A DNA stretch of 64,000 nt from Prostheceraeus crozeri. Its lineage: Eukaryota; Platyhelminthes; Polycladida; Euryleptidae. The translations under genes and the position numbers were made by a program. Of the stretch, positions 23,764 through 34,498 are shown piece by piece. Position 1 is the stretch's first letter. Each line of letters starts with the position of its first letter. The stretch covers positions 1-64,000 of the forward strand of contig CAJQUW010013681.1 of NCBI GenBank assembly GCA_907163375.1, in the 5' to 3' direction. The notes under the pieces were generated by a model that worked only from the letters and a program-made list of their open reading frames with translations, had not been told where the DNA came from and searched no databases.

Positions 23764-23994
23764 CTATTTTCATTAGATATCTTGGAAAAATGCAAGATTC
23801 CGGTGGACACTCGGTTGAGTGAAGCTCGTTTTATTAAATGCCTGAAGCCTACGATAAACCGTAAACGCGAATTGATCGATTTCTGATGTCTGATTCTCAC
23901 ACCCCGCACCAGAACGTATAAAAGGACAACGCTCTAAGATAGAGCGCTCTCCTGTGCTGTACTGACGATTTTGGCCGTAGGTCTTATCTGTTTT

Positions 23995-24030
23995 GCCCCT
24001 GAGGAAGCGTGAACACGCGAAACGTTGGGC
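23995..24030 (+). ncRNA. hammerhead-like ribozyme motif, 5' unit
   Basis: Order read directly: GCCC, CTGAGGA, a hairpin GCGTG-AA-CACGC, GAAACGTT, GGGC. This fits a minimal type I hammerhead: helix I from GCCC/GGGC, core CUGANGA, helix II five base pairs with a two-base loop, then GAA, a self-complementary ACGT and U as the cleavage-site base. Minimal hammerheads with very short helix III are known in Penelope-like elements and can act as dimers; activity here is inferred. The motif is followed by TTCTTTTAGCCAATAAACC. Confidence 0.6.
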
Positions 24031-24108
24031 CTGTACATATTGTTTTTAGTAATTCTTTTAGCCAATAAACCTAAGAAGACACCCCTGTTCTTTTGAATCA
24101 CTTGCGAC

Positions 24109-26292
24109 ATGAAAAGTCTTCTGTATGCGGCTATCATGCTCATCAACTCCGTGGACAAGGACCCCGCATCCAAGTCTACTGTGATACAATTCGCCAACGA
24201 TCAACTCAAGTATGTCAGACAGCAGATGAATTTGGTTTTCTTGACGACGTGTCTTGAACATCGGGTTATACCAATGTTCGCAAAGGTCAAGGTTCCATAC
24301 ACCACAAAGCCAACTGAAGCATTGTTGAGGAAGAAATCATCTTTGGAGCTGGAAGTTGTTCGTCTACATGTCAAACAACTAAAGGAGAGCACTGAACATG
24401 ACAACATGCGACGCGGCTACGGTTACCTGCATCTGGTCAGAAGATGGGGAAGCGAGGAGGTGCAGAGACTGCTGAATATGGTGGACCAGGCAGTGGACAA
24501 GGAATCGACCCGGATGAAGAAGACGCATTGCGACAAATGGAGAAGATGGACCGGTGAACCGTATCCTGAGCGAAATGTGAAGCTGAACTGGGCACCAGTG
24601 TTCCACTTTCCCTATTGTGACAGTTTTCTGTGTAGACTCCCTGAGCCTTCTCAAAGTACTAGCGTTGTTCTTGACTCTCAGCATAGTGAGTGTGAGAATC
24701 AGATACCAGCTGATATCAGCTATCTTCTTGAGAAAGGACCGAGTTATCGGATCCCGAATATTGTGAATGAGCAACTAGTCAAAGACACTGAGAGGGAGCT
24801 TGATGCTCTGACCTACCGTTTGCGCTGGAGCAAAGTGTTCAACTCCACTGATAGGGAGGATAATGCCGACACTGACTTGACCATTCCGTTTTTTAAAAAC
24901 CGCACCATTCTTCCTCCTAAAGCCGATGAGGAAACTGAGGCTAAGCTGAAACTCTTCCGCATAGAAGTAATGAATCTAATCAAAAAACAACATAACAACA
25001 AAAAAGTAAAAGAACTTAACAAATCTATTAAAGTTACCCGCAATTATCTTAAAAGTAATGAGCTTACTGTAAAAGTGACTGATAAGACTAATAAACTCTT
25101 GATTATTGAAGAAGAAGATATAATAAAACGGACGGAAGAACTTCTGAACGACGGAGAGACCTACAAACCGTTAACCAAGTCCAAAGTGAATCGCACGGAA
25201 AACCAAGCTAATAGAATGATAAAATCTACATGTAAAAATTTTACTAGAAATCAGATAGAGCGCCTCTATAGCACAGGAACCGAGGCTGCCTCGTTCCACG
25301 TGACTATTAAGGATCATAAAGATAAGGTGGAAGGATCGTATCCTTTGCGTCCTATAGCATCTTGTAGGAATACGCCAACTGAAAAAATAGATTGGCTCGT
25401 GACTAAAATCTTGTCTCAATTAACTCAGTTCGTACCGTCGCATATCAAGAACGCCGAAGATTTAGTTGTTCAGCTGCAACGCCTTAAATATAAGCCTAAC
25501 TGCACATTCATATCCCTAGATGTTAAAAACCTTTATCCTAGCATCCCCATCTCTGATGGCATAAAACAAGTTACCGATTTTGTCTCTGAAAATTGGAATA
25601 AAATAAATAGTTACGGGTTGGATATGGATTCAGTTTCAAAAATGTTAAATTTCATATGTCACAACTACGAAATTAGGTATAACAACAAGCACTATCTGCA
25701 AATTAAAGGCTGCCCAATGGGATCCCACTTCAGTCCACCGTTTGCTATTATTTATTTACATAGGTTAGAGACTGTGGCCTTAAGCGAGTTGAAAAACAGA
25801 TTTAATATTAGCCCGGATCTCTATGCTCGCTACATAGACGACATAATTATAGGCCCATTTGAAAAAGAATTTGATTTCTCCGTAATCTTGGACGTCTTCA
25901 ATAGTATTAACGAAAACATTAAATTCACCATAGAGATTCCAGAAGAAGGAGTTTTAAACTTCCTGGATTTAAGCATTCACATAGAAGGAGAACTGAATTA
26001 TTGCTGGTTCGAAAAGCCTTTTCACTCCGGTACCTCTTTGCGTATAGATAGTTACGTTCCTAGTCACGTTAAAAATAACTACCTAAGGAATACAGTAGAA
26101 TATGTTCAAAAAAGATGCAGCTCGCAAGCTTCTTTTGACAGTGCTAAGACCAAGTTAAAGAATAAAATCCAACACAACGGTTTCTATGCCAACAGCATAT
26201 TTAAAAATAAAAAGCACAAGCAAGAATCCAAGTCAAATAATAAAACCAATATCCTAAAAATTAAATACGTGAATGATAGCACCAGCCGTTAA
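24109..26292 (+). CDS. Penelope-like reverse transcriptase
   Basis: 727 codons. RT landmarks in order: VTDKTNKLLIIE (around 340), FHVTIKDHK with PLRPIAS (around 405-425), motif A ISLDVKNLYPSIP (catalytic Asp 471), motif B GCPMGSHFSPPFA (around 533-545), motif C YIDD (575-578), then EGVLNFLDLSIH. This order and the NLYPSIP and FLDL phrases are typical of Penelope-like RTs, which are telomerase-related. The ~330 residues before the RT core are long and not recognised beyond similarity in kind to N-terminal extensions of other Penelope-like elements. The annotated ATG lies within the terminal unit. The frame stops just before the endonuclease region. Confidence 0.85.
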   Translation: MKSLLYAAIMLINSVDKDPASKSTVIQFANDQLKYVRQQMNLVFLTTCLEHRVIPMFAKVKVPYTTKPTEALLRKKSSLELEVVRLHVKQLKESTEHDNMRRGYGYLHLVRRWGSEEVQRLLNMVDQAVDKESTRMKKTHCDKWRRWTGEPYPERNVKLNWAPVFHFPYCDSFLCRLPEPSQSTSVVLDSQHSECENQIPADISYLLEKGPSYRIPNIVNEQLVKDTERELDALTYRLRWSKVFNSTDREDNADTDLTIPFFKNRTILPPKADEETEAKLKLFRIEVMNLIKKQHNNKKVKELNKSIKVTRNYLKSNELTVKVTDKTNKLLIIEEEDIIKRTEELLNDGETYKPLTKSKVNRTENQANRMIKSTCKNFTRNQIERLYSTGTEAASFHVTIKDHKDKVEGSYPLRPIASCRNTPTEKIDWLVTKILSQLTQFVPSHIKNAEDLVVQLQRLKYKPNCTFISLDVKNLYPSIPISDGIKQVTDFVSENWNKINSYGLDMDSVSKMLNFICHNYEIRYNNKHYLQIKGCPMGSHFSPPFAIIYLHRLETVALSELKNRFNISPDLYARYIDDIIIGPFEKEFDFSVILDVFNSINENIKFTIEIPEEGVLNFLDLSIHIEGELNYCWFEKPFHSGTSLRIDSYVPSHVKNNYLRNTVEYVQKRCSSQASFDSAKTKLKNKIQHNGFYANSIFKNKKHKQESKSNNKTNILKIKYVNDSTSR

Positions 26293-26711
26293 ATTCGTAC
26301 CCTCATCAGAAATTATGACTTACCTGTATCATTGGTTGATGTCCCTAACTCGAACTTATATAATAATCTTCAATGCAAACCTAGAATTGAAAAGCACGAA
26401 AATTGTATTGCCTGTAATCGCCTACCCAGCAATTACACTTGTTCGAGCAAATTTTTAGTTCACAAGTTTACTTGCAATTTTTGCCACAATACGTACGTCG
26501 GGCAGACAAGTTGCCCTTTTAAATTCCGCTTCAATGAACACAGTCGGTCTTTCAATAGTGATATCAGCAGTGCTTTGGCTGACCACAGAATTAATTGTTA
26601 TCAGGTTTCCTCTATTGACGACTTCAACTTAGATATCTTGGAAAAATGCAAGAGTCCGGTGGACACTCGGTTGAGTGAAGCTCGTTTTATTAAATGCCTG
26701 AAGCCTACGAT
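26293..26711 (+). pseudogene. GIY-YIG endonuclease part of Penelope-like element 1
   Basis: In line with the RT frame, a region with CIACNRL, a second Cys pair and HKFTCNFCHNTYVGQTSCPF followed by KFRFNEH, the GIY-YIG pattern of this class. It runs into DILEKCKSPVDTRLSEARF, also present in the terminal units. It is separated from the RT by one interruption and cut near its end by the MITE. The full-length ancestor presumably encoded RT and endonuclease as one protein. Confidence 0.75.
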
Positions 26712-26967
26712 CATAGAAGTAGATTGTTTAACTGAAGTTAACTAGAATCGAAATTGACTCAAGGTCGCGGCACCGCCGGGGGAACTAAGTTGGGGCATGA
26801 ATGACCAATGAAAAGCTTTGATTTACACATGTGACTGATTCTAACCCAATGATACAGCCGTTGACAAGTGTATCTAAGTGAAAATGCGTGCGATTTATGT
26901 GCCGTTATTGTGCATTGCATGAAGCTTAATTTCCATTCTAGAGGTTTTATTGTTGTCAATTTCTATG
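26712..26967. mobile_element. hAT-type MITE, family A, inside Penelope-like element
   Basis: 256 bp flanked by an exact 8-bp duplication, CCTACGAT (26704-26711 and 26968-26975), as hAT elements make. Ends CATAGAAGTAGATTG and, on the minus strand, CATAGAAATTGAC are imperfect inverted repeats. Its whole length is found, diverged, in the composite copy at 60446-62604. No coding capacity. It is younger than the Penelope-like copy it interrupts. Confidence 0.85.
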
Positions 26968-27114
26968 CCTACGATAAACCGTAAACACGAATTGATCGAT
27001 TTCTGATGTCTGATTCTCACACCCCGCACCAGAACGTATAAAAGGACAACGCTCTAAGATAGAGCGCTCTCCTGTGCTGTACTGACGATTTTGGCCGTAG
27101 GTCTTATCTGTTTT

Positions 27115-27150
27115 GCCCCTGAGGAAGCGTGAACACGCGAAACGTTGGGC
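27115..27150 (+). ncRNA. hammerhead-like ribozyme motif, 3' unit
   Basis: Identical over the core to the motif at 23995-24030, in the 3' terminal unit of the same element. Confidence 0.6.
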
Positions 27151-27278
27151 CTGTACATATTGTTTTTAGTACCGTAATTCTTTTAGCCAATAAACCTAAG
27201 AAGACACCCCTGTTCTTTTGAATCACTTGCGACATGAAAAGTCTTCTGTATGCGGCTATCATGCTCATTGCAAGATTT

Positions 27279-28185
27279 AACAAGATAAATAAGACTCGTT
27301 TACACCGGTTTACGCGCCTGGATGGGTTGTTCTTTTGCAAAACCGAAAGAAAATGTATACCACCTCTGAAACGTACAGAGGCCTTCTTGAAGTTGTCAAA
27401 TCGATGTTGCCATAGAAAACCGACACTCTGTAGGCCTAATAATAAAGGAATAGAATTGACATGGACATTGAAATAAGATGTATTCTGGACATGCGCTGTC
27501 ATGACAACAGCACCGAAATGAGTGCTTCCAGTGGTTAACAATAGACATTCCAGTCTCGTCAATGAAGGGGAACTTTCAGATATCTATGGTTTAGTGGACC
27601 GCTTACTTAACCATTTGTGGAAAGCAATTTACTTGACCGATTTCATTGAGTACACTGGATCGAGACGATGGCGCACGCGTGTCTTTGTGTGCAGCAGTGT
27701 GTGTTTGGTGTCCCTCCATTGTGAACCCGTGTAAATAAATGTGCCTTTAAAATAAGAAGGTTGAAATTAAATTGGAGACACGAACCAGGTTATTTGAGTC
27801 GTCACTCGTCAGTAATGATTTGCAATTAATAAATGAAGTAGTGTAGAGGTCATGAAACCATTGTTATTAAACGCGCAAGCATTGAAGGCGTCGAAGACAG
27901 TATTTGCATGAACTTTCGATGAAAGACCTCGTCGGGAGCAAAAGCTCAATTCACTTTCGCTCCCCACGAAAGCTTTTTCGAGTGTCATATCCATCTACTC
28001 TTTATCAAGGGTTCTCATTTTTCTTATTCCTTAAATCAATTCAATTGACACGATCAATTTTGACCTTTATTTAAGGGAATTGAAAATGAACTGTCTCGAT
28101 TGCATGCAAAAATTACCAACTCAAGTTGGCCGGTTTTCCGTTTTTAAGCAGGCCTACTAGCGAGTATAGTTAATGATACTACAAA
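27279..28185. other. no recognised gene
   Basis: Flank of the Penelope-like insertion. The string GAAGGGGAACTTTCAGATAT at about 27565 resembles one at about 23364 on the other side of the insertion, but the relation is unclear. Confidence 0.35.
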
Positions 28186-28265
28186 GTAAAGGGTGGCCTA
28201 ACGGTTAAGCGATCCCTTCTGCAAATACTAGGTAAATGATCAACATGGGCCTTGCCAGATCCGAA
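28186..28265 (+). mobile_element. possible tRNA-like SINE head
   Basis: TGGCCTAACGGTTAAGCG fits an A-box. GATCCGAACC about 50 nt later is a loose B-box and the spacing is long. Single copy in the window. Tentative. Confidence 0.25.
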
Positions 28266-29482
28266 CCTTGAAATCTATTTTCATAACCTCTGCATTAAAT
28301 ATCCATGAATTATTGAGTCAAATTATCATAAGCAACATTTGAAATTTCATTTTGCGTTTCTATTGGATAAACCATCAGTAAATTGTTGCAGTTATTAATG
28401 CTTTTATGACACAATGTTAATGCAATCATTGCAGTGAGAAATGGTCTTTGCGTGCTCCAAGCAAATGTTTTGTTACAAATATTGAATTTGCTCTTTGTTA
28501 CTACCGAAACTCATGCGAACTTCACTGCTAAGTCTTTCTATTTGAGTAACATGAGTGAAGGATGCTGATAAGTCAAATCATGCTGACAAATCATTGCACT
28601 TTCTGAGGGTGTCGTAGGCCTATAGACGTTGCCGAACTGGGGAATGATCAATCTTGCAGCATATCCCAGAACAGACCGTAATCATCCGATAAGTCCTTTC
28701 CTGAATATGCCTTTAAATGTGTGTCCCTTGATCGATACAAATAATGGCTTTGCGCTAACTTCTGTTCATCCTAATTGGCATCAAATCAAGGAGTGACTAC
28801 ATCACTAAAATATTATGTAAAAATTCGAATTAACAACACGTTGCTGCGTTGCTTTGCAGTTAATGCAAAATAGATATGAACGATTACATTTTAAGGAATC
28901 AAAAGGAGTCAAATTACATTTTAAAATTGACAAGAAGAGCTAACTACTTTACAAAAAACCAGTTGCTACAGAAAGATGAAAGTTTTCCAATGCCATTGAG
29001 TTTTCTGCTTTGGTTTGCAACTCTTTTCCAATGAAGACGTATAACGTAGTGTCTGGCATAAATTGTATGAGTCTACATTATCGCGACGTCTGATAGTGCT
29101 TCCGTGGAGATATCATTCACATTTTCATGTTATTTTTAGTTACTGTATTTGCTGCCCTACGATCTTATCATCCAAAACACTTATCCGTTCTTAGTTGAAA
29201 ATTATTATTCCTGACCAGTGACCATATTATTTGCAAGATTTGCAAATTTTGGATTATTTTTGCTAAGAGCAATTCTTGAAATATGTAGTCTATCATGAAA
29301 TAATTTCAAATAATCAATCAAAATGTCGGTGTGTCATTCTATTGCTTGAGTAGATTATCTGAAAAAGAAATCAATTACAATATTTAAGTTGATGAAACGG
29401 GAATATACGCTCGTACTTTTTGAACAGTAGAATCTTGTGTTGCATTTATAGAAAGTCGCCAAAATGCATTTCGATACTGGCT
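28266..29482. other. no recognised gene
   Basis: AT-rich sequence with no recognised feature. Confidence 0.4.
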
Positions 29483-29765
29483 TCAGTGCGTCACACACGT
29501 ACCATCCATCATTAGAGAAAGAGAGAGAGAGAGAGAATCGTTTATTAGATCACTGAATGGGAATCAAAAAGAATATGTATTAGTGACAGCAAAATGTTCA
29601 CTTTTATCTCTGAATAAAATGCATGAACAGATGATGAAGTAATTATATATTTATTTTGTTTGTATCATTATTTCATCATCATCTGTTCATGTAATTCATT
29701 CAAGTGCAAAGATGCACATTTACTGTTCTTTGTTGTTGTCACTGATGGTACGACGCACTGAAAAC
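29483..29765. repeat. imperfect inverted repeat with GA microsatellite
   Basis: CATGAACAGATGATGA (about 29622) faces its near complement (about 29673-29690), and TTCAGTGCGTC at 29483 faces GACGCACTGAA near 29752. The left arm carries an extra stretch with an AGAGAGAG run at 29517-29536. Possibly a small foldback element. Part of the outer flank (TACCATCCATCA at 29497) is also mirrored at about 29908. Confidence 0.5.
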
Positions 29766-32055
29766 GGTTTGAGAACAGATGATGATGTCTTATGTTGGTA
29801 TGTTCCTTTCACATGTCATTACCGTGAAAGCTTGATCGCAAGCAAACATGTAGGCTCTACTGAATATATCAAATGTTTCATATCCGAGATCTCATTTGCT
29901 AAAACGTGATGGATGGTAGCAAAGATTCAAAAAAAATCTTATCGAAATACGTACTCAAAATGATGCATAGGATTATTGTCATAGTCCAAAAGAAATCTTT
30001 AGCAGACACCTTTTCATCACTCGCAATCTCCATCTGAGTTTAAGGAGAGAATATATTTTGTTTTGTTAATATTTAAAAACTATTGTCACAAGAAGTAGAA
30101 TTGGCTTATATGCTGTTTTCACATGCTCAATAATGTATGGATGATATACAAATACATACATGCTGCAAACCTCAGCGAATGAAAGCTCATGGACCTGCAC
30201 GTAAGAAAACATTTTGAATAGAAATCCCAGTGTTGCTTACCACATGATATTTTTTCAAGACGTAGATAGCGATATAAACATATCTGAATTCAGACAAGAT
30301 AACAAATGCTGCTAAAGTAAATTCCTGTTCTGTTGTCTCTTGCGATCCACAGCTTATCTCTCGTTACTTGATTGTATAGTAAGTGGAAGAAGTAGCAGTT
30401 TTGCAAAGTGTACCGGATAATGAATGCGTTATTAGTTTGCAAAACTTTGTCGAGCACTTTACAATTGCGAGTGAATTTTGATCAAATTTTATTAAATGTC
30501 GCCGTTACGAGAAATGTTTTCCCCTCATCAGTCGTGGATATACAGGCTTGAATCAACAAAGACAGACACAAAGATAAGAGACACAAAGATCTTCCAATCG
30601 AGAGGATACCGGACCGACCAACTATCGAGAGCACAATTTAATCAGCACGGCGGTGATGAAACTGATAATGAAAATATCATTTAGAGAATTAAACTGTGCA
30701 TGCAGTTTCCACGCACATTCTGAAATATAAAACAGTTGTGCCTTTACTGGCAAATTCGTGCAAGTTGTATTTTGCATGTGAATATGATCCATTGAATTGG
30801 TGACTAGATAGAATGCATAGGATTTTGTGTCCACTAACCTCGATATCGCTGGTGTAAGCCATGGTCAGTATACTGACGAATTGTCGAAACATGTCCTATG
30901 GCAGCTGCATCCATTGAAATTTGATCAACGCATGCATCTCTGTCTACATGTAGGCCTATGCGAGCTAGTGCTCTGCAGTATTAATTTTTTTAGGCATGTC
31001 GGTTTTTTCGGTATAGCAGTAAGCCACAGCTTCGGTTCGGTTTCGGCTTTTGAAATGTCATCAACATGCTATTTTAGGTTATTATATCATCTTACGGCAG
31101 ACGTCCTAAAAGAAAGGAAACATTTTGATAAAGGGAAAAAACAAATTAATCAAAACTCCCCTTTTCAAGTTACAGGTCGATATAATACAGTAAAAGTTGA
31201 ATCTATGATAGACAGGCCTTCGGCGTCCAGCGCCTTCAACGTTCTGTGCTGCAACGGCACAGATAACGGCACAGATGCAGCCTCTTTGAAGGTTTATATA
31301 TTTTGAATTTATAGTGAAGAAATATTTTGCTTAAAGCCACTTTGGCTCACTTGTTGGGCGGCTAAATTGGGCCCATTTAAAAAGTGTCCTCACTAAAATT
31401 GTAAAGTTACTGTAATATGGGCTTAATGGTAATCTGTACTGTATATGCACCGATATGCACTGTTGACCTTACTAGAATGCTCAACAAAGTCACTTGTTTT
31501 CAATGGTTTTCTTTTTGATGTTTTCTAAGAAGCAAAAATTTACATTTAGAAAAACATTGCATTTCATTAATAGCCTCATAACCCAACGACGTTCACCCTA
31601 ATAGATCTTGCATCAATCAACATTTCAACTGAGTTTTTCTACTTTAAGACATTAATTGAACATTCCTATGAAAGAAAATTCAACCATTTATAATTTTTTG
31701 TTGTATTTTGAGGATGTTGACAAATGTCACCAATGGGCATTACACAGCGTTTCATGGAATAAATACAATTTTCATTAAATTTTTGAAAATTGTTATTGAC
31801 TAGGATCGCAAAACTATGTTATCTGAATGAAAGTCACAATGTTTCTGGAAAAGCATGATGAGTTCACATGTGTCTGATCTCTTGTATCACATGTATGACT
31901 GGCTGTGTAAATAAATGACTTAGAATTACAGACGTTGTATCGCAGTACCACCTTCCTGTTATTCAGAGACAGATGTTTTTATTCTCTAATGAATTCAATC
32001 ACTTGTAGTTACAGACAGTTTCTGATCACATAAAAAATAAAAGTAAAATTTATTA
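29766..32055. other. no recognised gene; one half of an inverted repeat
   Basis: The 159-codon plus frame at 30827-31306 has no recognisable domain and odd composition; I do not call it. About 31722-31757 (AAATGTCACCAATGGGCATT and following) is mirrored at about 34642-34685. Confidence 0.4.
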
Positions 32056-32500
32056 TTAATTATAAAGTTGTGTGGCATACATCATAAAGGATTTCATTCG
32101 AAGTATCAAACGATGACGTGGGATTCGCAGTCTGTCCGACCCTCTCGTGTCTGGCCGATCTGTGTCTTCCTGTCTGACAGGGATAAGATGGTGAGTAGGA
32201 TGGTGAGTCTTCCTCATTTTCATAAATTGAATGAGGACTAGTTTGTTCAAGTGCGCAATAATTTGAGGTGTTTTGGTCAGATTAAGAGCCTCCTCGTAAG
32301 ACAAAGCAGGATGAATGACTTTCAGAGCACATTTTTTCGACTCTCTCGATGACAAGTTGTAGCATCTTCGACGTAAATGGGAACCACGCTGGGGATGCGC
32401 ACTCAAAAATGCTCCGAATGTGCGTGTGATAGAGGTGCGTCAGTACTTGACTACTGCCACCATGACGTTTTGGTGTTCGCACCCAGAATACTCTCTGCAT
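32056..32500 (-). pseudogene. LINE 3' end, CR1/Jockey-like RT C-terminus
   Basis: On the minus strand, VLTHLYHTHIRSIFECASPA followed by WFPFTSKMLQLVIERVEK matches the post-RT segment of CR1/Jockey-type LINEs (the YxxYIRPxLEYxxPxW and LERVQKR pattern). A second frame then gives HPALSYEEALNLT, and the region ends in an RMKSFMMYATQLYN-like tail just before the stop, as LINE ORF2 proteins do. The two parts are in different frames, so at least one indel. The sequence past the stop is A/T-rich. A 5'-truncated fossil. Confidence 0.75.
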
Positions 32501-33455
32501 GATTCGTTTTCTAGCTTAATTTATTCATTTAACTTGGATAATATAAGGAAGCAAAGTTATCAAAAGAATTGCTGTGTGACGGCATCCACTCTTTACCCTA
32601 CAAGTCCGCTTGTTGCGGACTATGCATCGACGAAAAAATGTGATGTCTGCCGTTTGCTGTAGCACGAAGGCATAATCATTACTTTCCGTGGAAACAGAAA
32701 ATGAGAAGGAATGTAAAAATTCCTCCACCAAATCTGTGTTGAAGTACGTCGTAAATAAAATGAAAAGTAAATTCACGAGCACTTCGCCTTCGACTTGGTC
32801 ACTGGGACAATGCTAGGCAGTATTTTTTAAGGGTTTCATTAAAGTTTACTTCAATATTATTTATTATTAACATCGGTCGAAGAACATAGCAAGCTCAACC
32901 ACGGATAAAATTCTGCTTGCATTCCGCTCATCTTCATCGAAATTTGCAATTTTTATATTATTACACGTGTTAGTAATCATATAAAAGCAATATCACATTG
33001 ATTTCCACCGTCTCTCTCTCTCTCTTTACGAGAGGTCTACAAAAATCATTTCATCATCCATCTTTAAGAAGCGCATTTGACAAAATCAGTGAACTGCAGT
33101 TCAAAAATACAAAATCTGACGTTGATGCAATATCATACTATGAATGTATGTTGCACCGGAAGCAAATCAGAATGCAGCCTTTGCTCATTTCGCTTCTCTA
33201 TCTTCCCGTATATGCCACGCTCCCCGGACTGTGGGCACTAGATAATCATGCTCGACTGGAAGTTTGGGAATCTCGTGCGGAATTTGACATTGAGAATGAG
33301 TGACCAGGAATACCACCCATAGATAAAGGTCAATCTTGAACGCAAGTCTAATGCTTTTAAATATCAAACATAAAGGTTGACGTCACACACTTACAAAGGT
33401 CACATACGACAGGCAGGGTTTGTAATCTCTAATGTTGCAAAATGTCACACAAGAG
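32501..33455. other. no recognised gene
   Basis: Contains a CT microsatellite at about 33009-33024 and otherwise unassigned AT-rich sequence. Confidence 0.4.
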
Positions 33456-34490
33456 TAGTGATGCAAGTGGAAAATTTTCCAATTTTTTCAAAATTTTCCG
33501 GAAAATTTTCCAATGGAAAATTTTGAATTTTTTTTTCGGTGATTGACGTTTTTGCCTTTGTTTTGGAGACTTGTTGCAGTCGTTTGAAAGACTATGTAAC
33601 ATTCAAAGTCCGAAAACTTCTCTATCATCCCTGCATGTTAAATTTTGGAAACAACTGCACCCTCCATGTTTATTTCAGATCTTTCCAACTGAATATCAGA
33701 CATTAAATGGATTTCAGATTTCTCTAATTGAATTTCAGATATTTGTCAGAAACTCAACTTTGAAAGGATCTTAGATTCAACTGGAGAATCTCCAATTCAT
33801 CTGGAAAAGTCTGAAATTCACAGATGTGAAATCTATTTGGGAACTATCTGAACCATCTGAGCTAGAAATGGAAGATGTGTAGTTTGTCCTCCACGAAGAT
33901 ATCGGACATTACCCCAGAAGTTAGAAGCTATCATATAAATTTTCTTCTACTCATCACAGATATCTTTGGTTTCCAAATATCTCACGAGTATCTTCCAATA
34001 TGGTCGCTCATGAATGCTGCGTGGACTGTGTATGCTTACATTTCATCACATGTTCATCAATTATGGAGAATTTGCATCACTATGATCAACGCTGCATAAT
34101 AAAGCTTAACTTTGAAGCTAACAATTAGCAGACTCCAAAATGAAGTACATTATTTTTGCTCCAGATCTTTCACATTGCATGAAATTATACCCCTATTGTA
34201 AAGCAAGATTCACGTTATCCCAAACGGTGTCTGTGTGATAATTAAAAATGGTGGCAAAGGAATGTTCAAAAATCCGCGGACGGAAATCGTATTGCTACGA
34301 TCGCTTAATCGAAATAATGATGAAATCAAGATCGAGTTTTGGACCCAATTTATTGGTACGCAGCTGCCTCGGCAGTGGAAGCGCTCAAATTATAGGGCCT
34401 GTCAAAAAATCAAAACTTTCAGAATTTTCCAAAATTTTCCAAAATTTTCCAATTTTTTCCATAATTTTCCACGGAAAATTTTCATCACTA
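33456..34490. mobile_element. non-autonomous hAT element with GGAAAATTTTCC ends
   Basis: 1035 bp flanked by an exact 8-bp duplication, CACAAGAG (33448-33455 and 34491-34498). Ends are TAGTGATG and its complement, followed on both sides by runs of GGAAAATTTTCC-type palindromes (subterminal repeats). TTTCAGAT-type repeats occur inside near 33670-33740. No transposase-like frame. Young enough to keep a perfect target duplication. Confidence 0.85.
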
Positions 34491-34498
34491 CACAAGAG

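Larger units (their letters stand above)
23433..27266 (+). mobile_element. Penelope-like retroelement 1, almost complete
   Basis: Bounded by a 12-bp target duplication, ATTGCAAGATTT, at 23421-23432 and 27267-27278. The structure is that of Penelope-like elements: an inverted terminal unit (23433-23763), the same unit in direct orientation (about 23779-24108), a long RT frame, an endonuclease part, then a 3' unit (to 27266) nearly identical to the 5' one. Terminal units differ at only a few positions, so insertion looks recent. Each unit holds a hammerhead-like motif. One interruption separates RT from endonuclease, and a MITE sits in the endonuclease end (26712-26967), so this copy is probably inactive. 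Confidence 0.9.

Noticed and set aside
23433-27266. Terminal repeats suggesting an LTR retrotransposon
   Set aside because: The RT motifs, GIY-YIG endonuclease, inverted-plus-direct terminal units and variable-length target duplication fit a Penelope-like element. There is no gag, protease or integrase.
29517-29536. Array-like repeats as a CRISPR or satellite
   Set aside because: Simple AGAG microsatellite; no spacer-repeat periodicity anywhere in the window.
30827-31306. 159-codon plus-strand frame
   Set aside because: No recognisable domain, codon composition like random AT-rich sequence, and no promoter or splice context that decides for it.
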